A DNA stretch of 64,000 nt from Mycobacterium lehmannii (lineage in GTDB: Bacteria; Actinomycetota; Actinomycetes; Mycobacteriales; Mycobacteriaceae), in NCBI RefSeq assembly GCF_002245535.1, contig NZ_NKCN01000005.1:186001-250000 (forward strand), read 5' to 3'. Both the position numbers and the translations under genes were made by a program. Positions 8,820 through 18,036 of the stretch are shown here, piece by piece (the first letter of the stretch is position 1; each line of letters opens with the position of its first letter). The notes beneath the pieces are model-generated. The model ran no database searches. It saw nothing but the letters and a program-made list of their open reading frames with translations, and was not told the DNA's origin.

Positions 8820-9344
8820 TTAAGCCTCGGGAGGCAACGGTGCGCTGACGTCGGGTGTCGGTGCGGTGGGGGCCCCGTCGATCGGCAGGTTCAGCGGGGC
8901 ACCGCATTGCAGCACCCCGTACATCGGGTCGTCCTTGGGCCGCAGCAGGCGCGGCGCGATGAACTGGTCGGCCTTGGCCACGATCTGGTCGTCGACGAGG
9001 ATCTCGCAGTGCAGGTTGGAGCCGTAGGGCCATTCGATGGAGATCTCCATGCCGGCCAGTTGGGGGTCGGCCAGCACCGTATTCACCTCGAACGTCTGAC
9101 CGGGTAGCAGCGTGGGCTGCGCGCTGTTGACGTTCTGGTCGTCCATCTTGTACGCGACGACCGCGCCGCGGGAGGTGCCGTCCGCACGCGCTCGGTAGAT
9201 CACGTTGTGCAGAACTTCGGGCGTCGGCTGCGCCTCGGTCTCGGCGCTCGGTTGGGCCGCGGCGCCACCTGGGAACAGAACCGAGCCCACGACCATCGCC
9301 GCGACCGTCGCGCCAGCGGTCCGGATGCGGGTTGTGGGGGACAT
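8820..9344 (-). CDS. Exported protein with signal peptide, unknown function
   Basis: 174 aa from ATG 9344 (MSPTTRIRTAGATVAAM). A signal peptide of about 31 residues ends in GGAAAQ. The mature part is Pro/Thr-rich at both ends around a globular middle with two cysteines (LHCEILVDDQIVAKADQFI, VLQCGAPLN), which may form a disulfide outside the membrane. An in-frame ATG at 9398 would add 18 residues before the signal peptide and looks less likely. I do not recognise the family. It is convergent with coaE, 16 bp apart. Confidence 0.72.
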   Translation of the reverse strand: MSPTTRIRTAGATVAAMVVGSVLFPGGAAAQPSAETEAQPTPEVLHNVIYRARADGTSRGAVVAYKMDDQNVNSAQPTLLPGQTFEVNTVLADPQLAGMEISIEWPYGSNLHCEILVDDQIVAKADQFIAPRLLRPKDDPMYGVLQCGAPLNLPIDGAPTAPTPDVSAPLPPEA

Positions 9345-9430
9345 GCGACGAGAGGATACCGGCCGTACCTGGGCAGACAAATTCGTAGCGGTAGCCATCG
9401 AAATCAAGATCGGTAAGTGCAGGTGGTTCG

Positions 9431-10213
9431 TTACCCGGGGGTCGGCTGGCAACGCGGGCACCACACCGATGTCCTTCCCGCGATGCGGCCGCGCGCGAGC
9501 CGGGTGCCGCAGCGGGGGCACGTCGGGTCGGGTCCGTCCCGGTTGCCGGTCAGCCACCGCGGCAGGTCGGGCACCCGTCCGTGGCGCACCGCGGTGTCCA
9601 GTACACGTCGCATCGCCACATGGAGGCGTTTGACATCGTCGTCGGTCAGGCTCGGCACCGGCAGTGACGGCGACAGGCGTGTGCGCCAGAGAATCTCGTC
9701 GACGAGCAGGTTTCCCAGCCCCGCGATCACCGCCTGATCCATCAGCGTCGGTTTCAGCCGTCCGCGCCGACCCCGCAGGACCTCGCGAAACGAGCGCAGG
9801 TCGAGGGACAGGGCGTCGGGCCCCTGCTCGCCGGTCACCTCGTCGATCTCCTCGTCGGAGGCCAGTAGCCACAGGCCACGGAGCTTGCGCAGGTCCGCGT
9901 ACCGGAACTCGCCGCGGTCGAGCTCGATGACCAGCCGGACGTGCTTGGTGTCGTCGTCGCCGGGCGTGTAGAACGGCCTGCCGGTCATACCGCTGTGCAC
10001 CAGCAACGCGGGGCCGTCGGTCGGCAGGATCAGCCATTTACCGTGCCGGCGAGGCTGTTCGAAGGTGCGGCCGGCCAGATTTCGGGCCAGCGAGCGTGCG
10101 GTGGTGTTGCGCAGCACTCCCGCATCGCGCACGTCGACGCGGCGGATGCGACGCCCCGGCAGCTCACGCGCCAGCTCCCTGCGAAAGCCCTCGACGTCGG
10201 GTAGTTCGGGCAT
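9431..10213 (-). CDS. Fpg/Nei-family DNA glycosylase
   Basis: 260 aa. The N-terminus MPELPDVEG supplies the catalytic Pro and Glu (residues 2 and 3 counting Met). HGKWLIL holds the conserved lysine. AGLGNLLVDEILWRTRLSP is the helix-two-turn-helix, and the C-terminus is a CPRC...CPRC zinc finger with the conserved Arg in GRTSVWC. All key residues of a bifunctional glycosylase/AP-lyase are present. It should remove oxidised bases (8-oxoG or oxidised pyrimidines); which one cannot be read from the sequence. It lies 2 bp after the DUF402 gene, in one operon. Confidence 0.92.
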   Translation of the reverse strand: MPELPDVEGFRRELARELPGRRIRRVDVRDAGVLRNTTARSLARNLAGRTFEQPRRHGKWLILPTDGPALLVHSGMTGRPFYTPGDDDTKHVRLVIELDRGEFRYADLRKLRGLWLLASDEEIDEVTGEQGPDALSLDLRSFREVLRGRRGRLKPTLMDQAVIAGLGNLLVDEILWRTRLSPSLPVPSLTDDDVKRLHVAMRRVLDTAVRHGRVPDLPRWLTGNRDGPDPTCPRCGTRLARGRIAGRTSVWCPRCQPTPG

Positions 10214-10215
10214 GA

Positions 10216-10821
10216 CTACTCATCGCGCCAGGTAAGCGGCATGCCCAGACCGCCGAGCCACCGGTTGAGGTCGTAGTCGTGCCTGGCCAGCCCGTCGATC
10301 GCGGCCGCCGCGGTCTGGACCGCCTGTTCTCCGGTCTCGGGCGCCAGCAGGTTGTGCCGGACCGCAGTGAGCAGTTCGTCGACGTCGTGGAGCTCGACGC
10401 CCCGGCCGGTGCGGACCGCCAGGTCGAGGTAGTGGTCTTCGGCGTGCCAGATCTTGGGGCCCGGTGCGTAGTGGCCCACGTCCAGGTAGTAGTCCTGGTC
10501 GAGCTCGTGACCTGCGTTGAAGTGGAACACCGTCGCGCGCAGCCGCAGCGAGGGCAGCAGCCAGGACTCCAGATAGTGGAACTGCGCCCGGCCCGGGGTC
10601 GGACGGGCCATGTAGAGGCCCCAGGGCTGGACCGTGTAGACGTCGACCGCCCGCACGATGCCCTTCGGGTCGGTGTTGGTGCGGGCGACGAGGTCGAACG
10701 TCTCGTGTTTGGGAGCGTGGATGAGAACAGGATAGGGCGCAGCGGGAATGAACTTGTCGGAGTACGCGCTTACCCTGAGTAGATTATGGCTTTCGCTACT
10801 GAACACCCCGTGCTCGCGCAC
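10216..10821 (-). CDS. DUF402 domain protein (Rv1632c-like)
   Basis: Up to 201 aa. The conserved part begins around [20 protein letters not shown] and includes the DUF402 signature [20 protein letters not shown] and the acidic region [17 protein letters not shown]402 proteins include FomD- and Ntdp-like nucleoside phosphohydrolases that use a conserved acidic metal site. The start is uncertain. ATG 10821 and GTG 10806 both lie inside the 5' end of divergent uvrB. The homologous region begins near 10725, where no ATG/GTG/TTG is available in frame, so translation may start at a rare codon. The gene leads into the Fpg-like gene. Confidence 0.75.
   Translation of the reverse strand: MREHGVFSSESHNLLRVSAYSDKFIPAAPYPVLIHAPKHETFDLVARTNTDPKGIVRAVDVYTVQPWGLYMARPTPGRAQFHYLESWLLPSLRLRATVFHFNAGHELDQDYYLDVGHYAPGPKIWHAEDHYLDLAVRTGRGVELHDVDELLTAVRHNLLAPETGEQAVQTAAAAIDGLARHDYDLNRWLGGLGMPLTWRDE
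10754..10776 (+). promoter_or_regulatory. uvrB promoter with PafBC-type (RecA-NDp) element
   Basis: TTGTCGGAG (10754-10762), 8 bp, then -10 TACCCT (10771-10776). The first element matches TTGTCRGTG at 8 of 9 positions with exact spacing. The ATG lies 9 nt after the -10, so the mRNA is leaderless or nearly so. The PafBC heterodimer activates DNA-damage genes in mycobacteria from this promoter type. Confidence 0.8.
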
Positions 10822-12945
10822 TCGGAGTACCGCCCGGTCGATGCGATCGTGCGCACGGGCAACCGCTTCGAGGTGGTCAGCCCCTACTCACCGGCGGGCG
10901 ACCAGCCGGCCGCCATCGACGAGCTGGAGCGCCGGATCAAGGCGGGGGAGCACGATGTGGTGCTGCTGGGTGCCACCGGCACCGGTAAGTCGGCGACGAC
11001 GGCGTGGCTCATCGAGCGGGTCCAACGGCCGACGCTGGTGATGGAACCGAACAAGACGCTCGCCGCGCAGATGGCGAACGAACTGCGGGAGATGTTGCCG
11101 CACAACGCCGTCGAGTACTTCGTCTCGTACTACGACTACTACCAGCCCGAGGCGTACATCGCCCAGACCGACACCTACATCGAGAAGGACAGCTCGATCA
11201 ATGACGACGTCGAGCGGCTGCGCCACTCGGCGACCTCGAGCCTGCTGTCCCGCCGCGACGTGGTCGTGGTCGCCTCGGTGTCCTGCATCTATGGTCTGGG
11301 CACACCGCAGTCCTACCTGGACCGCAGCGTCGAGCTCAAGATCGGTGACGAGGTGCCGCGCGACGCGCTGCTGCGGCTGCTCGTCGACGTGCAGTACACC
11401 CGCAACGACATGGCGTTCACCCGCGGCTCGTTCCGCGTGCGCGGGGACACCGTCGAGATCATCCCGTCCTACGAGGAGTTGGCGGTCCGCATCGAGTTCT
11501 TCGGCGACGAGATCGAGGAGCTGTACTACCTGCACCCGTTGACAGGAGACGTCGTCCGCAAGGTCGACTCGCTGCGGATCTTCCCGGCCACCCACTACGT
11601 CGCAGGCCCGGAGCGCATGGCACACGCGATCTCGACCATCGAACAGGAACTCGAGGAGCGGCTGGCCGAGCTCGAGGGCCAGGGCAAGCTGCTGGAGGCG
11701 CAGCGGCTGCGGATGCGCACCAACTACGACATCGAGATGATGCGCCAGGTCGGCTTCTGCTCGGGTATCGAGAACTATTCGCGTCACATCGACGCCAGGC
11801 CCGCTGGTTCCGCGCCCGCCACGCTGCTCGACTACTTCCCCGAGGACTTCATGCTCGTCATCGACGAGTCGCACGTGACGGTGCCGCAGATCGGCGGCAT
11901 GTACGAAGGCGACATGTCGCGTAAGCGCAACCTGGTCGACTTCGGCTTCCGATTGCCCTCGGCCGTCGACAACCGGCCGCTCACCTGGGAGGAGTTCGCC
12001 GACCGCATCGGGCAGACCGTGTACCTGTCGGCGACGCCGGGACCGTACGAGCTCAGCCAGTCCGGCGGTGAGTTTGTCGAACAGGTCATCCGCCCAACGG
12101 GTTTGGTGGATCCCAAGGTGGTCGTGAAGCCGACGAAGGGGCAGATCGACGACTTGATCGGGGAGATCCGCACGCGCACCGAGCGTGACGAGCGGGTGCT
12201 CGTGACCACGTTGACCAAGAAGATGGCCGAGGACCTGACCGACTACCTGCTCGAGATGGGGATCAGGGTTCGCTACCTGCACTCCGAGGTGGACACGCTG
12301 CGTCGCGTCGAATTGCTGCGTCAACTGCGCCTCGGCGACTACGACGTGCTGGTCGGCATCAACCTGCTCCGCGAGGGTCTCGACCTGCCGGAGGTGTCGC
12401 TGGTCGCGATCCTCGACGCGGACAAGGAGGGGTTCCTGCGGTCGACCCGCAGCCTGATCCAGACCATCGGCCGCGCCGCCCGCAACGTGTCGGGCGAGGT
12501 GCACATGTACGCCGACAACATCACCGAATCGATGCGGGAAGCCATCGACGAGACCGAGCGCCGGCGTGCCAAGCAGATCGCCTACAACGAGGCCCACGGC
12601 ATCGATCCGAAACCGTTGCGCAAGAAGATCGCCGACATTCTCGACCAGGTATATAGGGAGGCCAGCGACGATGAAGCCGTCGAGGTCGGTGGTTCGGGAC
12701 GGAACGCCTCGCGGGGGCGCCGGGCGCAGGGCGAGCCCGGGCGGGCGGTCAGCGCAGGCATCATCGAGGGCCGTGACACCTCGAATATGCCGCGAGCCGA
12801 GTTGGCCGATCTGATCAGGGACCTGACTGAACAGATGATGGCCGCAGCGCGGGATCTGCAGTTCGAGTTGGCCGCGCGCATCCGCGACGAGATCCACGAT
12901 CTGAAGAAGGAACTGCGCGGCATGGATGCCGCGGGTCTGAAGTAG
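10786..12945 (+). CDS. uvrB: Excinuclease ABC subunit B
   Basis: 719 aa, the usual mycobacterial length. Walker A GATGTGKS is at 62-69; the DNA-clamping beta-hairpin carries [10 protein letters not shown] near residue 113; the DEAD-like box is VIDESHV; helicase motif VI is QTIGRAARN; a C-terminal UVR motif binds UvrC. UvrB verifies lesions delivered by UvrA and loads UvrC for dual incision. The start MAFATEHPV is that of other mycobacterial UvrB proteins. A PafBC-type promoter lies just upstream, and the divergent DUF402 gene may overlap the first codons. Confidence 0.98.
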   Translation: MAFATEHPVLAHSEYRPVDAIVRTGNRFEVVSPYSPAGDQPAAIDELERRIKAGEHDVVLLGATGTGKSATTAWLIERVQRPTLVMEPNKTLAAQMANELREMLPHNAVEYFVSYYDYYQPEAYIAQTDTYIEKDSSINDDVERLRHSATSSLLSRRDVVVVASVSCIYGLGTPQSYLDRSVELKIGDEVPRDALLRLLVDVQYTRNDMAFTRGSFRVRGDTVEIIPSYEELAVRIEFFGDEIEELYYLHPLTGDVVRKVDSLRIFPATHYVAGPERMAHAISTIEQELEERLAELEGQGKLLEAQRLRMRTNYDIEMMRQVGFCSGIENYSRHIDARPAGSAPATLLDYFPEDFMLVIDESHVTVPQIGGMYEGDMSRKRNLVDFGFRLPSAVDNRPLTWEEFADRIGQTVYLSATPGPYELSQSGGEFVEQVIRPTGLVDPKVVVKPTKGQIDDLIGEIRTRTERDERVLVTTLTKKMAEDLTDYLLEMGIRVRYLHSEVDTLRRVELLRQLRLGDYDVLVGINLLREGLDLPEVSLVAILDADKEGFLRSTRSLIQTIGRAARNVSGEVHMYADNITESMREAIDETERRRAKQIAYNEAHGIDPKPLRKKIADILDQVYREASDDEAVEVGGSGRNASRGRRAQGEPGRAVSAGIIEGRDTSNMPRAELADLIRDLTEQMMAAARDLQFELAARIRDEIHDLKKELRGMDAAGLK

Positions 12946-12955
12946 TACGGACACC

Positions 12956-12982
12956 GTCGGGACCTTCGGCCCTAGTCCCGAC
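12956..12982 (+). promoter_or_regulatory. DosR-like box inside an inverted repeat
   Basis: GTCGGGACCTTCGGCCCTAG (12956-12975) resembles the dormancy-regulator consensus TTSGGGACTWWAGTCCCSAA, with 14 to 15 positions agreeing. The GGGACCTTCGGCCC core looks like the boxes upstream of known DosR genes. The same bases form a perfect 8-bp inverted repeat, GTCGGGAC (12956-12963) with GTCCCGAC (12975-12982), which could also act as the uvrB terminator. It lies 34 bp before the hibernation-factor start, and the gene's family supports the DosR reading. Confidence 0.55.
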
Positions 12983-13008
12983 CGGTCGCCTCGCGTACAA
13001 ACGAAAGT

Positions 13009-13803
13009 ATGAGTGACAGAGCGGATATCGAATCGCCAGTCCACGTCGACGTGACGACGCGCGGTGATCTTCCCGGCGCGGCCGACTACGCGCGGAGCAA
13101 GATCGACGACGTCAGCCGGTTCGCGCACCGACCGTTGACACATGCTCACGTGAAGCTGACGCGCCACGGCGACCCGGAACTGGAACGTCCGGTCATCGCG
13201 CAAGCCAATCTCGACGTCGACGGCCGACTGATCCGCGCGCAGGCTTCGGGCGACACCGCGCGCGATGCGATCGACCGCCTCGGGGAGCGCCTTCGAAGCC
13301 AGCTCCGGCGGGCCGCCGAGCACTGGCAGGCGCGCCGCGACGGCCGAACGGTACGAGCTCCGCAGGACACCGACGATTCCGCGCAGCAACCCAACCGCCT
13401 TGCCCTTCCGCCCGAGGAGCGCCAGATCGTGCGGCGCAAGTCGTTCACCCTGGCGCCGTGCACGGTGGACGAGGCGGCGATGGAGATGAACCTGCTCGAC
13501 TACGACTTCCACTTGTTCACCGAGGAGCGCACTCAGATGGCGAGCGTCCTCTATAAGAGCGGTCCGTCCGAATACCGGCTGGCGCAGGTGCAACCGGCTT
13601 CGGAAGACGAACTGGCACCGTTTGAACTGCCGCTGGCGATCAGCCCCCACCCGCCGCCATTTCACACCGTCGAGCAGGCCGCCGAGCGGATGGGAATGCT
13701 CGGGCTGCCGTTCATGTTCTTCATCGACGCGGCGCAAGGTCGTGCAGCCGTGCTCTACCACCGCTACGACGGCCACTACGGGCTCATCACTCCTGCCGGC
13801 TGA
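13009..13803 (+). CDS. Ribosome hibernation factor, HPF-like (Rv0079/RafH type)
   Basis: 264 aa. The N-terminal HPF/S30AE-like domain (about 10-100) has the repeated pattern THAHVKLTRHGDP and AQANLDVDGRLIRAQ. Two copies of the HPF C-terminal domain follow (about 140-195 and 205-262). Each ends in a similar strand: DYDFHLFTEERTQMASVLY, then FMFFIDAAQGRAAVLYHRY. This layout is that of M. tuberculosis Rv0079 and M. smegmatis RafH, which bind 70S ribosomes in hypoxia. The DosR-like box upstream fits hypoxic induction. That it stabilises idle ribosomes is inferred from family. Confidence 0.85.
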   Translation: MSDRADIESPVHVDVTTRGDLPGAADYARSKIDDVSRFAHRPLTHAHVKLTRHGDPELERPVIAQANLDVDGRLIRAQASGDTARDAIDRLGERLRSQLRRAAEHWQARRDGRTVRAPQDTDDSAQQPNRLALPPEERQIVRRKSFTLAPCTVDEAAMEMNLLDYDFHLFTEERTQMASVLYKSGPSEYRLAQVQPASEDELAPFELPLAISPHPPPFHTVEQAAERMGMLGLPFMFFIDAAQGRAAVLYHRYDGHYGLITPAG

Positions 13804-13841
13804 GGTCGCCGCTTGACCTGAACGATGGTTGAGCTCGTAGC

Positions 13842-15308
13842 GTGTCCGGCGTGACCGACACCGCGCCGACGACCCCTGCGGGACGCTGGCGCGACCTGTT
13901 GGGGCCGAAGTATCTCGGCGCCAGCGCCGTCCTGGCCGGCGGCGTCGCGCTGTATGCCACCAACGAGTTCCTCACCATCAGCCTGATGCCCAGCGCGGTG
14001 GCCGACATCGGCGGTTACCGGCTGTACGCATGGGTGACGACGGTGTACCTGGTCGCTTCGGTGGTCGCGGCGACCACCGTGCACTCGACGTTGATGCGTT
14101 TCGGGCCGCGGGTGTCGTATCTGGGGGCGCTCAGCGTATTCGGTGTGGGCAGCCTGGCCTGCGCCGCGGCGCCCACGATGGAAGCCCTGCTTGTGGGGCG
14201 CACCGTGCAGGGGCTGGCGGGCGGGCTGCTGGCAGGGTTGGGCTATGCGGTGATCAATACGGCGTTGCCCGAGTGGTTGTGGACCAAGGCGTCGGCGTTG
14301 GTATCGGCGATGTGGGGCGTCGGGACGTTGCTGGGTCCCGCCGCCGGGGGTCTGTTCTCCCAGTATGGTTCGTGGCGTTGGGCTTTCGGTGCGCTGGCGA
14401 TTCTGACCGTGGCCATCGGTGTATTGGTCCCGCTGGCGTTGCCCAGACGCACGGGCGCCGACGTCGATGCGCCGCGGACACCGATTCCCGTGTGGTCGTT
14501 GATGTTGTTGGGTGGTGCGGCATTGGCCGTCAGCGCGGCCGGTATCCCGCGCGATGTGTGGCTCACGGTCGCGTTGCTGGGCTTGGGCGCCGTCATGGTG
14601 GCGGTGTTCTTGTTCGTCGATCGGCGCCAACCCGCAGCGGTGTTGCCGCCCAGCACTTTCGGGCGCGGACCGCTGAAGTGGATTTATCTGACCCTCGCTG
14701 TGTTGATGGCCGCAACGATGGCGGACATGTACATCCCGCTGTTCGGTCAGCGACTGGCCGATCTCACGCCGGTCGCGGCGGGTTTTCTCGGGGCGGGCCT
14801 GGCGCTCGGTTGGACGGTCGGTGAGATCGGCAGTGCTTCGATGAGCGACCCGCGCGCGATCAAGCGCACGGTCGCCATCGCGCCGGCGGTGATGGCCACC
14901 GGTCTCGCCCTCACGGCGGTGGCCATGCGCGACGACGCATCGGCCGCCGCGGTAGCGGTCTGGGCGGTCGCGCTGATCGCGGCGGGCACCGGGATCGGGA
15001 TCGCCTGGCCGCATTTGTCGGCATGGGCGATGAGCCGGGTAGATGACCCGTCCGAGGGACCCACTGCGGCTGCGGCGATCAACACCGTTCAGCTGATTTC
15101 CGGCGCCTTCGGAGCGGGGCTGGCCGGAGTGCTGGTGAACATGACCGACAGCGGCGACGCCACGCCGGCGCGGTGGCTGCTGGCGGCCTTCGCCGGGCTC
15201 GCCGCGGTGGGCCTGGTCGCGTCGACACGGAGCGGCCGGCCGCGCTGTGGGACCCGCTTTAGCCGAGGACGCCAAAGCGCACCTGACGGCCTCCGGCAGG
15301 CAAATTGA
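13842..15308 (+). CDS. MFS multidrug exporter (Rv1634-like)
   Basis: 488 aa from GTG 13842 (a second GTG at 13851 is possible). About 14 hydrophobic segments suggest the DHA2 class. The N-terminal half shows the family GRTVQGLAGGLLAG segment and the antiporter-like GPAAGGLFSQYGSWRWAF motif. The predicted role is proton-coupled drug efflux at the inner membrane. Position after uvrB matches Rv1634. The last 25 residues are Arg-rich and cytoplasmic. Confidence 0.88.
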   Translation: MSGVTDTAPTTPAGRWRDLLGPKYLGASAVLAGGVALYATNEFLTISLMPSAVADIGGYRLYAWVTTVYLVASVVAATTVHSTLMRFGPRVSYLGALSVFGVGSLACAAAPTMEALLVGRTVQGLAGGLLAGLGYAVINTALPEWLWTKASALVSAMWGVGTLLGPAAGGLFSQYGSWRWAFGALAILTVAIGVLVPLALPRRTGADVDAPRTPIPVWSLMLLGGAALAVSAAGIPRDVWLTVALLGLGAVMVAVFLFVDRRQPAAVLPPSTFGRGPLKWIYLTLAVLMAATMADMYIPLFGQRLADLTPVAAGFLGAGLALGWTVGEIGSASMSDPRAIKRTVAIAPAVMATGLALTAVAMRDDASAAAVAVWAVALIAAGTGIGIAWPHLSAWAMSRVDDPSEGPTAAAAINTVQLISGAFGAGLAGVLVNMTDSGDATPARWLLAAFAGLAAVGLVASTRSGRPRCGTRFSRGRQSAPDGLRQAN

Positions 15309-15488
15309 CGTTTCCCAACCGAACTGTGCGACAGCTTTGTTCAGCGCACTCTCCACGGCTCTGCGCCGGGTTTGCTGCTGCGAAGTGAGCCACGCCGGGC
15401 GCAGGCGGGATCGTCGACAGGATCGTCGCGCGTATAGGATCGACGCGAGTCGGAACCGATAATTCATTGCAGTAGTGAGGGATTGGTC

Positions 15489-15764
15489 GTGAGCGTAAAG
15501 AAGGTCGGAGTGCAAGCGGGACTGGTCGGTGCACTGGCGTTCTCTGCCTTGGGCGTCGGAGCGGGTGTCGCCAACGCCGAGGAAGCGGCGCCCAGCACAC
15601 CAAGCGTGACCTGGAAGCTCGACAAGTGGGATGACTGGGACGACTGGGACAAGCGTCGTGGTCCGCGCTGGGACGGCCCGGCCTACTACGGTCCGCATTA
15701 CGGTGGGCCCTGCGCATGGGTGCCTCCCGCCGTCTCGATGTGGGTGCCGCCGGCCGCCTGCTAG
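15489..15764 (+). CDS. Small Trp-rich exported protein
   Basis: 91 aa from GTG 15489, preceded by GTGAGGGA as Shine-Dalgarno; a TTG two codons earlier is too close to it. A clean signal peptide ends GVANA-EE. The mature 60 residues are unusual: KWDDWDDWDKRRGPRWDG, then Tyr/Gly/Pro-rich YYGPHYGGP, and PP-V-W repeats ending in Cys. No enzyme motif is visible. Small secreted proteins of this composition are common in mycobacterial envelopes and their function is unknown. The 180 bp gap upstream holds TAGGAT (15435-15440) as a likely -10. Confidence 0.75.
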   Translation: MSVKKVGVQAGLVGALAFSALGVGAGVANAEEAAPSTPSVTWKLDKWDDWDDWDKRRGPRWDGPAYYGPHYGGPCAWVPPAVSMWVPPAAC

Positions 15765-15797
15765 GGGCCCCTGGCTCCGTCGCTCCACGACAACGGT

Positions 15798-16457
15798 TCA
15801 GCGGCGTGCACGCAGGCCGTCGGCGAACCGCAGATCGGACACCAGCGCGTCGAAGGCTTTCTCCCGATCCTCCGGTGGCCCGCGCAGCACCGACGACGGA
15901 TGCACGGTCACGGCGACGTCGGGCGCGACGTCGAGTTCCTCGATCGCCGGGAGTTCCAGCTCCTCGCCGCGGTGTGCGGTCAGCCGAAACTTGCTGCCCA
16001 GCAGCGACTGTGCGGCGGTCGCACCCATCAGCACCAGCACCTCGGGTCTGACGGCATCCAGCTCGGCCAGCAGCCACGGTCGACATGCCACGACTTCCGT
16101 GCGGCCCGGAGTCTTGTGGATCCGCCGCTTGCCGCGTTCGGGCAGGGTGAACTTGAAGTGCTTGACCGCATTGGTCACGTACACCCGTTCACGGTCGATA
16201 CCGGCCTGCACCAGCGCCTTGTCCAGCAGCTTGCCCGCGGGGCCGACGAACGGCCGTCCGGCCTTGTCCTCCTGATCGCCGGGCTGCTCGCCGACCAGCA
16301 TCATGTCCGCGCTGGAGGAACCGCCGCCGAACACGACCTGCGTTGCGTCGAGGTACAGATCGCATCCCTTGCAACCGTGCGCGGCGTCGGCGAGCGCATC
16401 GAGCTCGCGGGTCTCGGGTACGAACTCCGCCGCGGTGTGGGCTGGCCTTGCGGGCAT
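15798..16457 (-). CDS. udgX: Uracil-DNA glycosylase UdgX (covalent uracil-DNA binder)
   Basis: 219 aa. It has the family 4/5-like uracil-DNA glycosylase fold with cluster-type cysteines C29, C32 and C125, motif 1 GEQPGDQEDKAGRPFVGPAG (56-75), and the segment TVHPSSVLRG. The diagnostic insert is the R-loop GKRRIHKTP, with His114 at the place of M. smegmatis UdgX His109. That histidine attacks the deoxyribose C1' and leaves the protein covalently bound to the uracil-containing DNA. M. tuberculosis lacks this gene at the matching place. I see no linked repair gene in its operon. Confidence 0.93.
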   Translation of the reverse strand: MPARPAHTAAEFVPETRELDALADAAHGCKGCDLYLDATQVVFGGGSSSADMMLVGEQPGDQEDKAGRPFVGPAGKLLDKALVQAGIDRERVYVTNAVKHFKFTLPERGKRRIHKTPGRTEVVACRPWLLAELDAVRPEVLVLMGATAAQSLLGSKFRLTAHRGEELELPAIEELDVAPDVAVTVHPSSVLRGPPEDREKAFDALVSDLRFADGLRARR

Positions 16458-16494
16458 GGGAAACGGTTACCCGCTTATGCAGCCGCCACTCGCG

Positions 16495-18036
16495 CTACCG
16501 GGTCGACTTGACCACCTGCGCGAAGCTGAACTGCCAGCGCTCGACGACCCGGAAGCCCATTGCCTGCGGCACCCGGTACGCAGGTGCTCGGCGCAGACGC
16601 GGTCCCGGGTCGAGCGCGCGCCCGCTCTCCCGATCCGGGACGGTGGCGTCGCGTTGTGAGACCGTCCACAACACGGTGCAGGGCCGAAGCCGGTCGGCCA
16701 CACCCCAAATCCCAAGATGGAAGTCCCACAAGCGGTTTCGGTCCGCTGCGCGGCGACCGCGGCCGGGGTCGACCAGGGCCGCGTACGCCTCGGGGCGCGC
16801 TGCCGTCAACGGGCGAATCGGGCCGGGCGCCCAGTTGGTGGTGTTGTCGAGGACCAGGCAATCGCCGGGGGAGGCGTTCGCCGTCAGGACGTCGGCCACC
16901 TGGCTGAAGTCCATGCCCTCCTTGGCGTAAGGGCCTCGCTGTTCGAGCAGATAGTTCGGCGTCGCCGCCATCGCCAGCACCGTCAGCACCACCGCGACGG
17001 CCTCGCGCGCTCTGGCGACCGCGGTGATGCCGACCGCCAACAGCAGCGCCAGCGCCGGCGAGGTGTAGCTCAGGTAGCGCGGGTAGTACACGGGCTCCCA
17101 CCACACGGAGTACAGCAACAGCACTGCCGTCGGAAGCACGATCCACGCAGCGCTGATCGCCACCAGCGACCGGACGCCGCGATCCGTCGGCCGGAACCGT
17201 CGCATCGCGAGCAGCGCCAGCACCAGCCCCGCCGTGACCGCGAACGCCACGCTGTGGTCGAAGTACTGCTCCTGCACCACTTCTGCGACCGTGTGCCAGC
17301 CCGGCGGGGAGATCCACCGCACCTGGGCGACCTGCGTCCTGCTGAACGCCAGAAACGGGACCAGGACCGCGATCGCCACCGCGGCCGTCACGATCCACCG
17401 GCGCACGACCGCTCGCGGTGCCGCCACCGTGGTCAGCGTCACGGCGTGCACGAGCACCATCAGCACGACGAAGATGTTCAGCAGCGACGACCCGACCAGC
17501 GCCAGCCCGTAGCAGACCCACAGCCATCTGGCGTTGCGGCGGACCGCGAGCAGCAACAACACCGTCAGCCAGACCGCCGCGGCCACGGTCAGCGCATAGG
17601 ACCTCGCCTCGATACCCGCCCACGTGACGCGGGGCAGGATCGCCAACACGATGCCCGCACATACGGCCGTCGTCCGCGAGGCGAAGCGGCGCGCCAGGAC
17701 GACGACGGCGCCGCTCGCCAGCCCGACCGCGAGGCTGCTCGACAGCCGGGAGTAGAACTCGGTGACCGGAAACACCGCGAACCACCCGTGCATCAGCAGG
17801 TAGTACAGGCCGTGCACCGCGTCGATGTTGTGCAGCAGGCCCCAGAGTTGGGGAATCGACCGCGTCGAGGCCGAGATCGTGGCCGCCTCGTCGAACCACA
17901 GCGACGGCCGAGCCGCACCCGCCGCCGACACCGCGACCGCGAACAGTGCCGTCAGCGCGGCGTCGAACCGGCCGGCGCGAAGGGATCCCGACGGGTTGAG
18001 GCGCGCGAGGCGTTGCGGTCCCAGCGACAGATCCAC
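16495..18036 (-). CDS. GT-C membrane mannosyltransferase-like protein (Rv1635c position)
   Basis: 513 aa. Eleven or so membrane helices lie between residues 25 and 350, with an extracytoplasmic C-terminal domain of about 150 residues. LWFDEAATIS near residue 46 is the first-loop Asp-Glu motif of GT-C (GT39-like) enzymes using polyprenyl-phosphate sugars. It occupies the position of M. tuberculosis Rv1635c, which starts the mannose caps of lipoarabinomannan. The cap function is inferred from position and fold; a different acceptor is possible. It is transcribed away from the USP gene. Confidence 0.75.
   Translation of the reverse strand: MDLSLGPQRLARLNPSGSLRAGRFDAALTALFAVAVSAAGAARPSLWFDEAATISASTRSIPQLWGLLHNIDAVHGLYYLLMHGWFAVFPVTEFYSRLSSSLAVGLASGAVVVLARRFASRTTAVCAGIVLAILPRVTWAGIEARSYALTVAAAVWLTVLLLLAVRRNARWLWVCYGLALVGSSLLNIFVVLMVLVHAVTLTTVAAPRAVVRRWIVTAAVAIAVLVPFLAFSRTQVAQVRWISPPGWHTVAEVVQEQYFDHSVAFAVTAGLVLALLAMRRFRPTDRGVRSLVAISAAWIVLPTAVLLLYSVWWEPVYYPRYLSYTSPALALLLAVGITAVARAREAVAVVLTVLAMAATPNYLLEQRGPYAKEGMDFSQVADVLTANASPGDCLVLDNTTNWAPGPIRPLTAARPEAYAALVDPGRGRRAADRNRLWDFHLGIWGVADRLRPCTVLWTVSQRDATVPDRESGRALDPGPRLRRAPAYRVPQAMGFRVVERWQFSFAQVVKSTR

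Noticed and set aside
10888..13776. 962-aa open frame antisense to uvrB and the hibernation factor
   Set aside because: Spans two certain genes on the other strand and shows no recognisable domain.
15406..15446. Three GGATCG(T/A)CG-like repeats before the Trp-rich protein
   Set aside because: Copies are short and irregularly spaced; GATCG-type words are frequent in this GC-rich genome.
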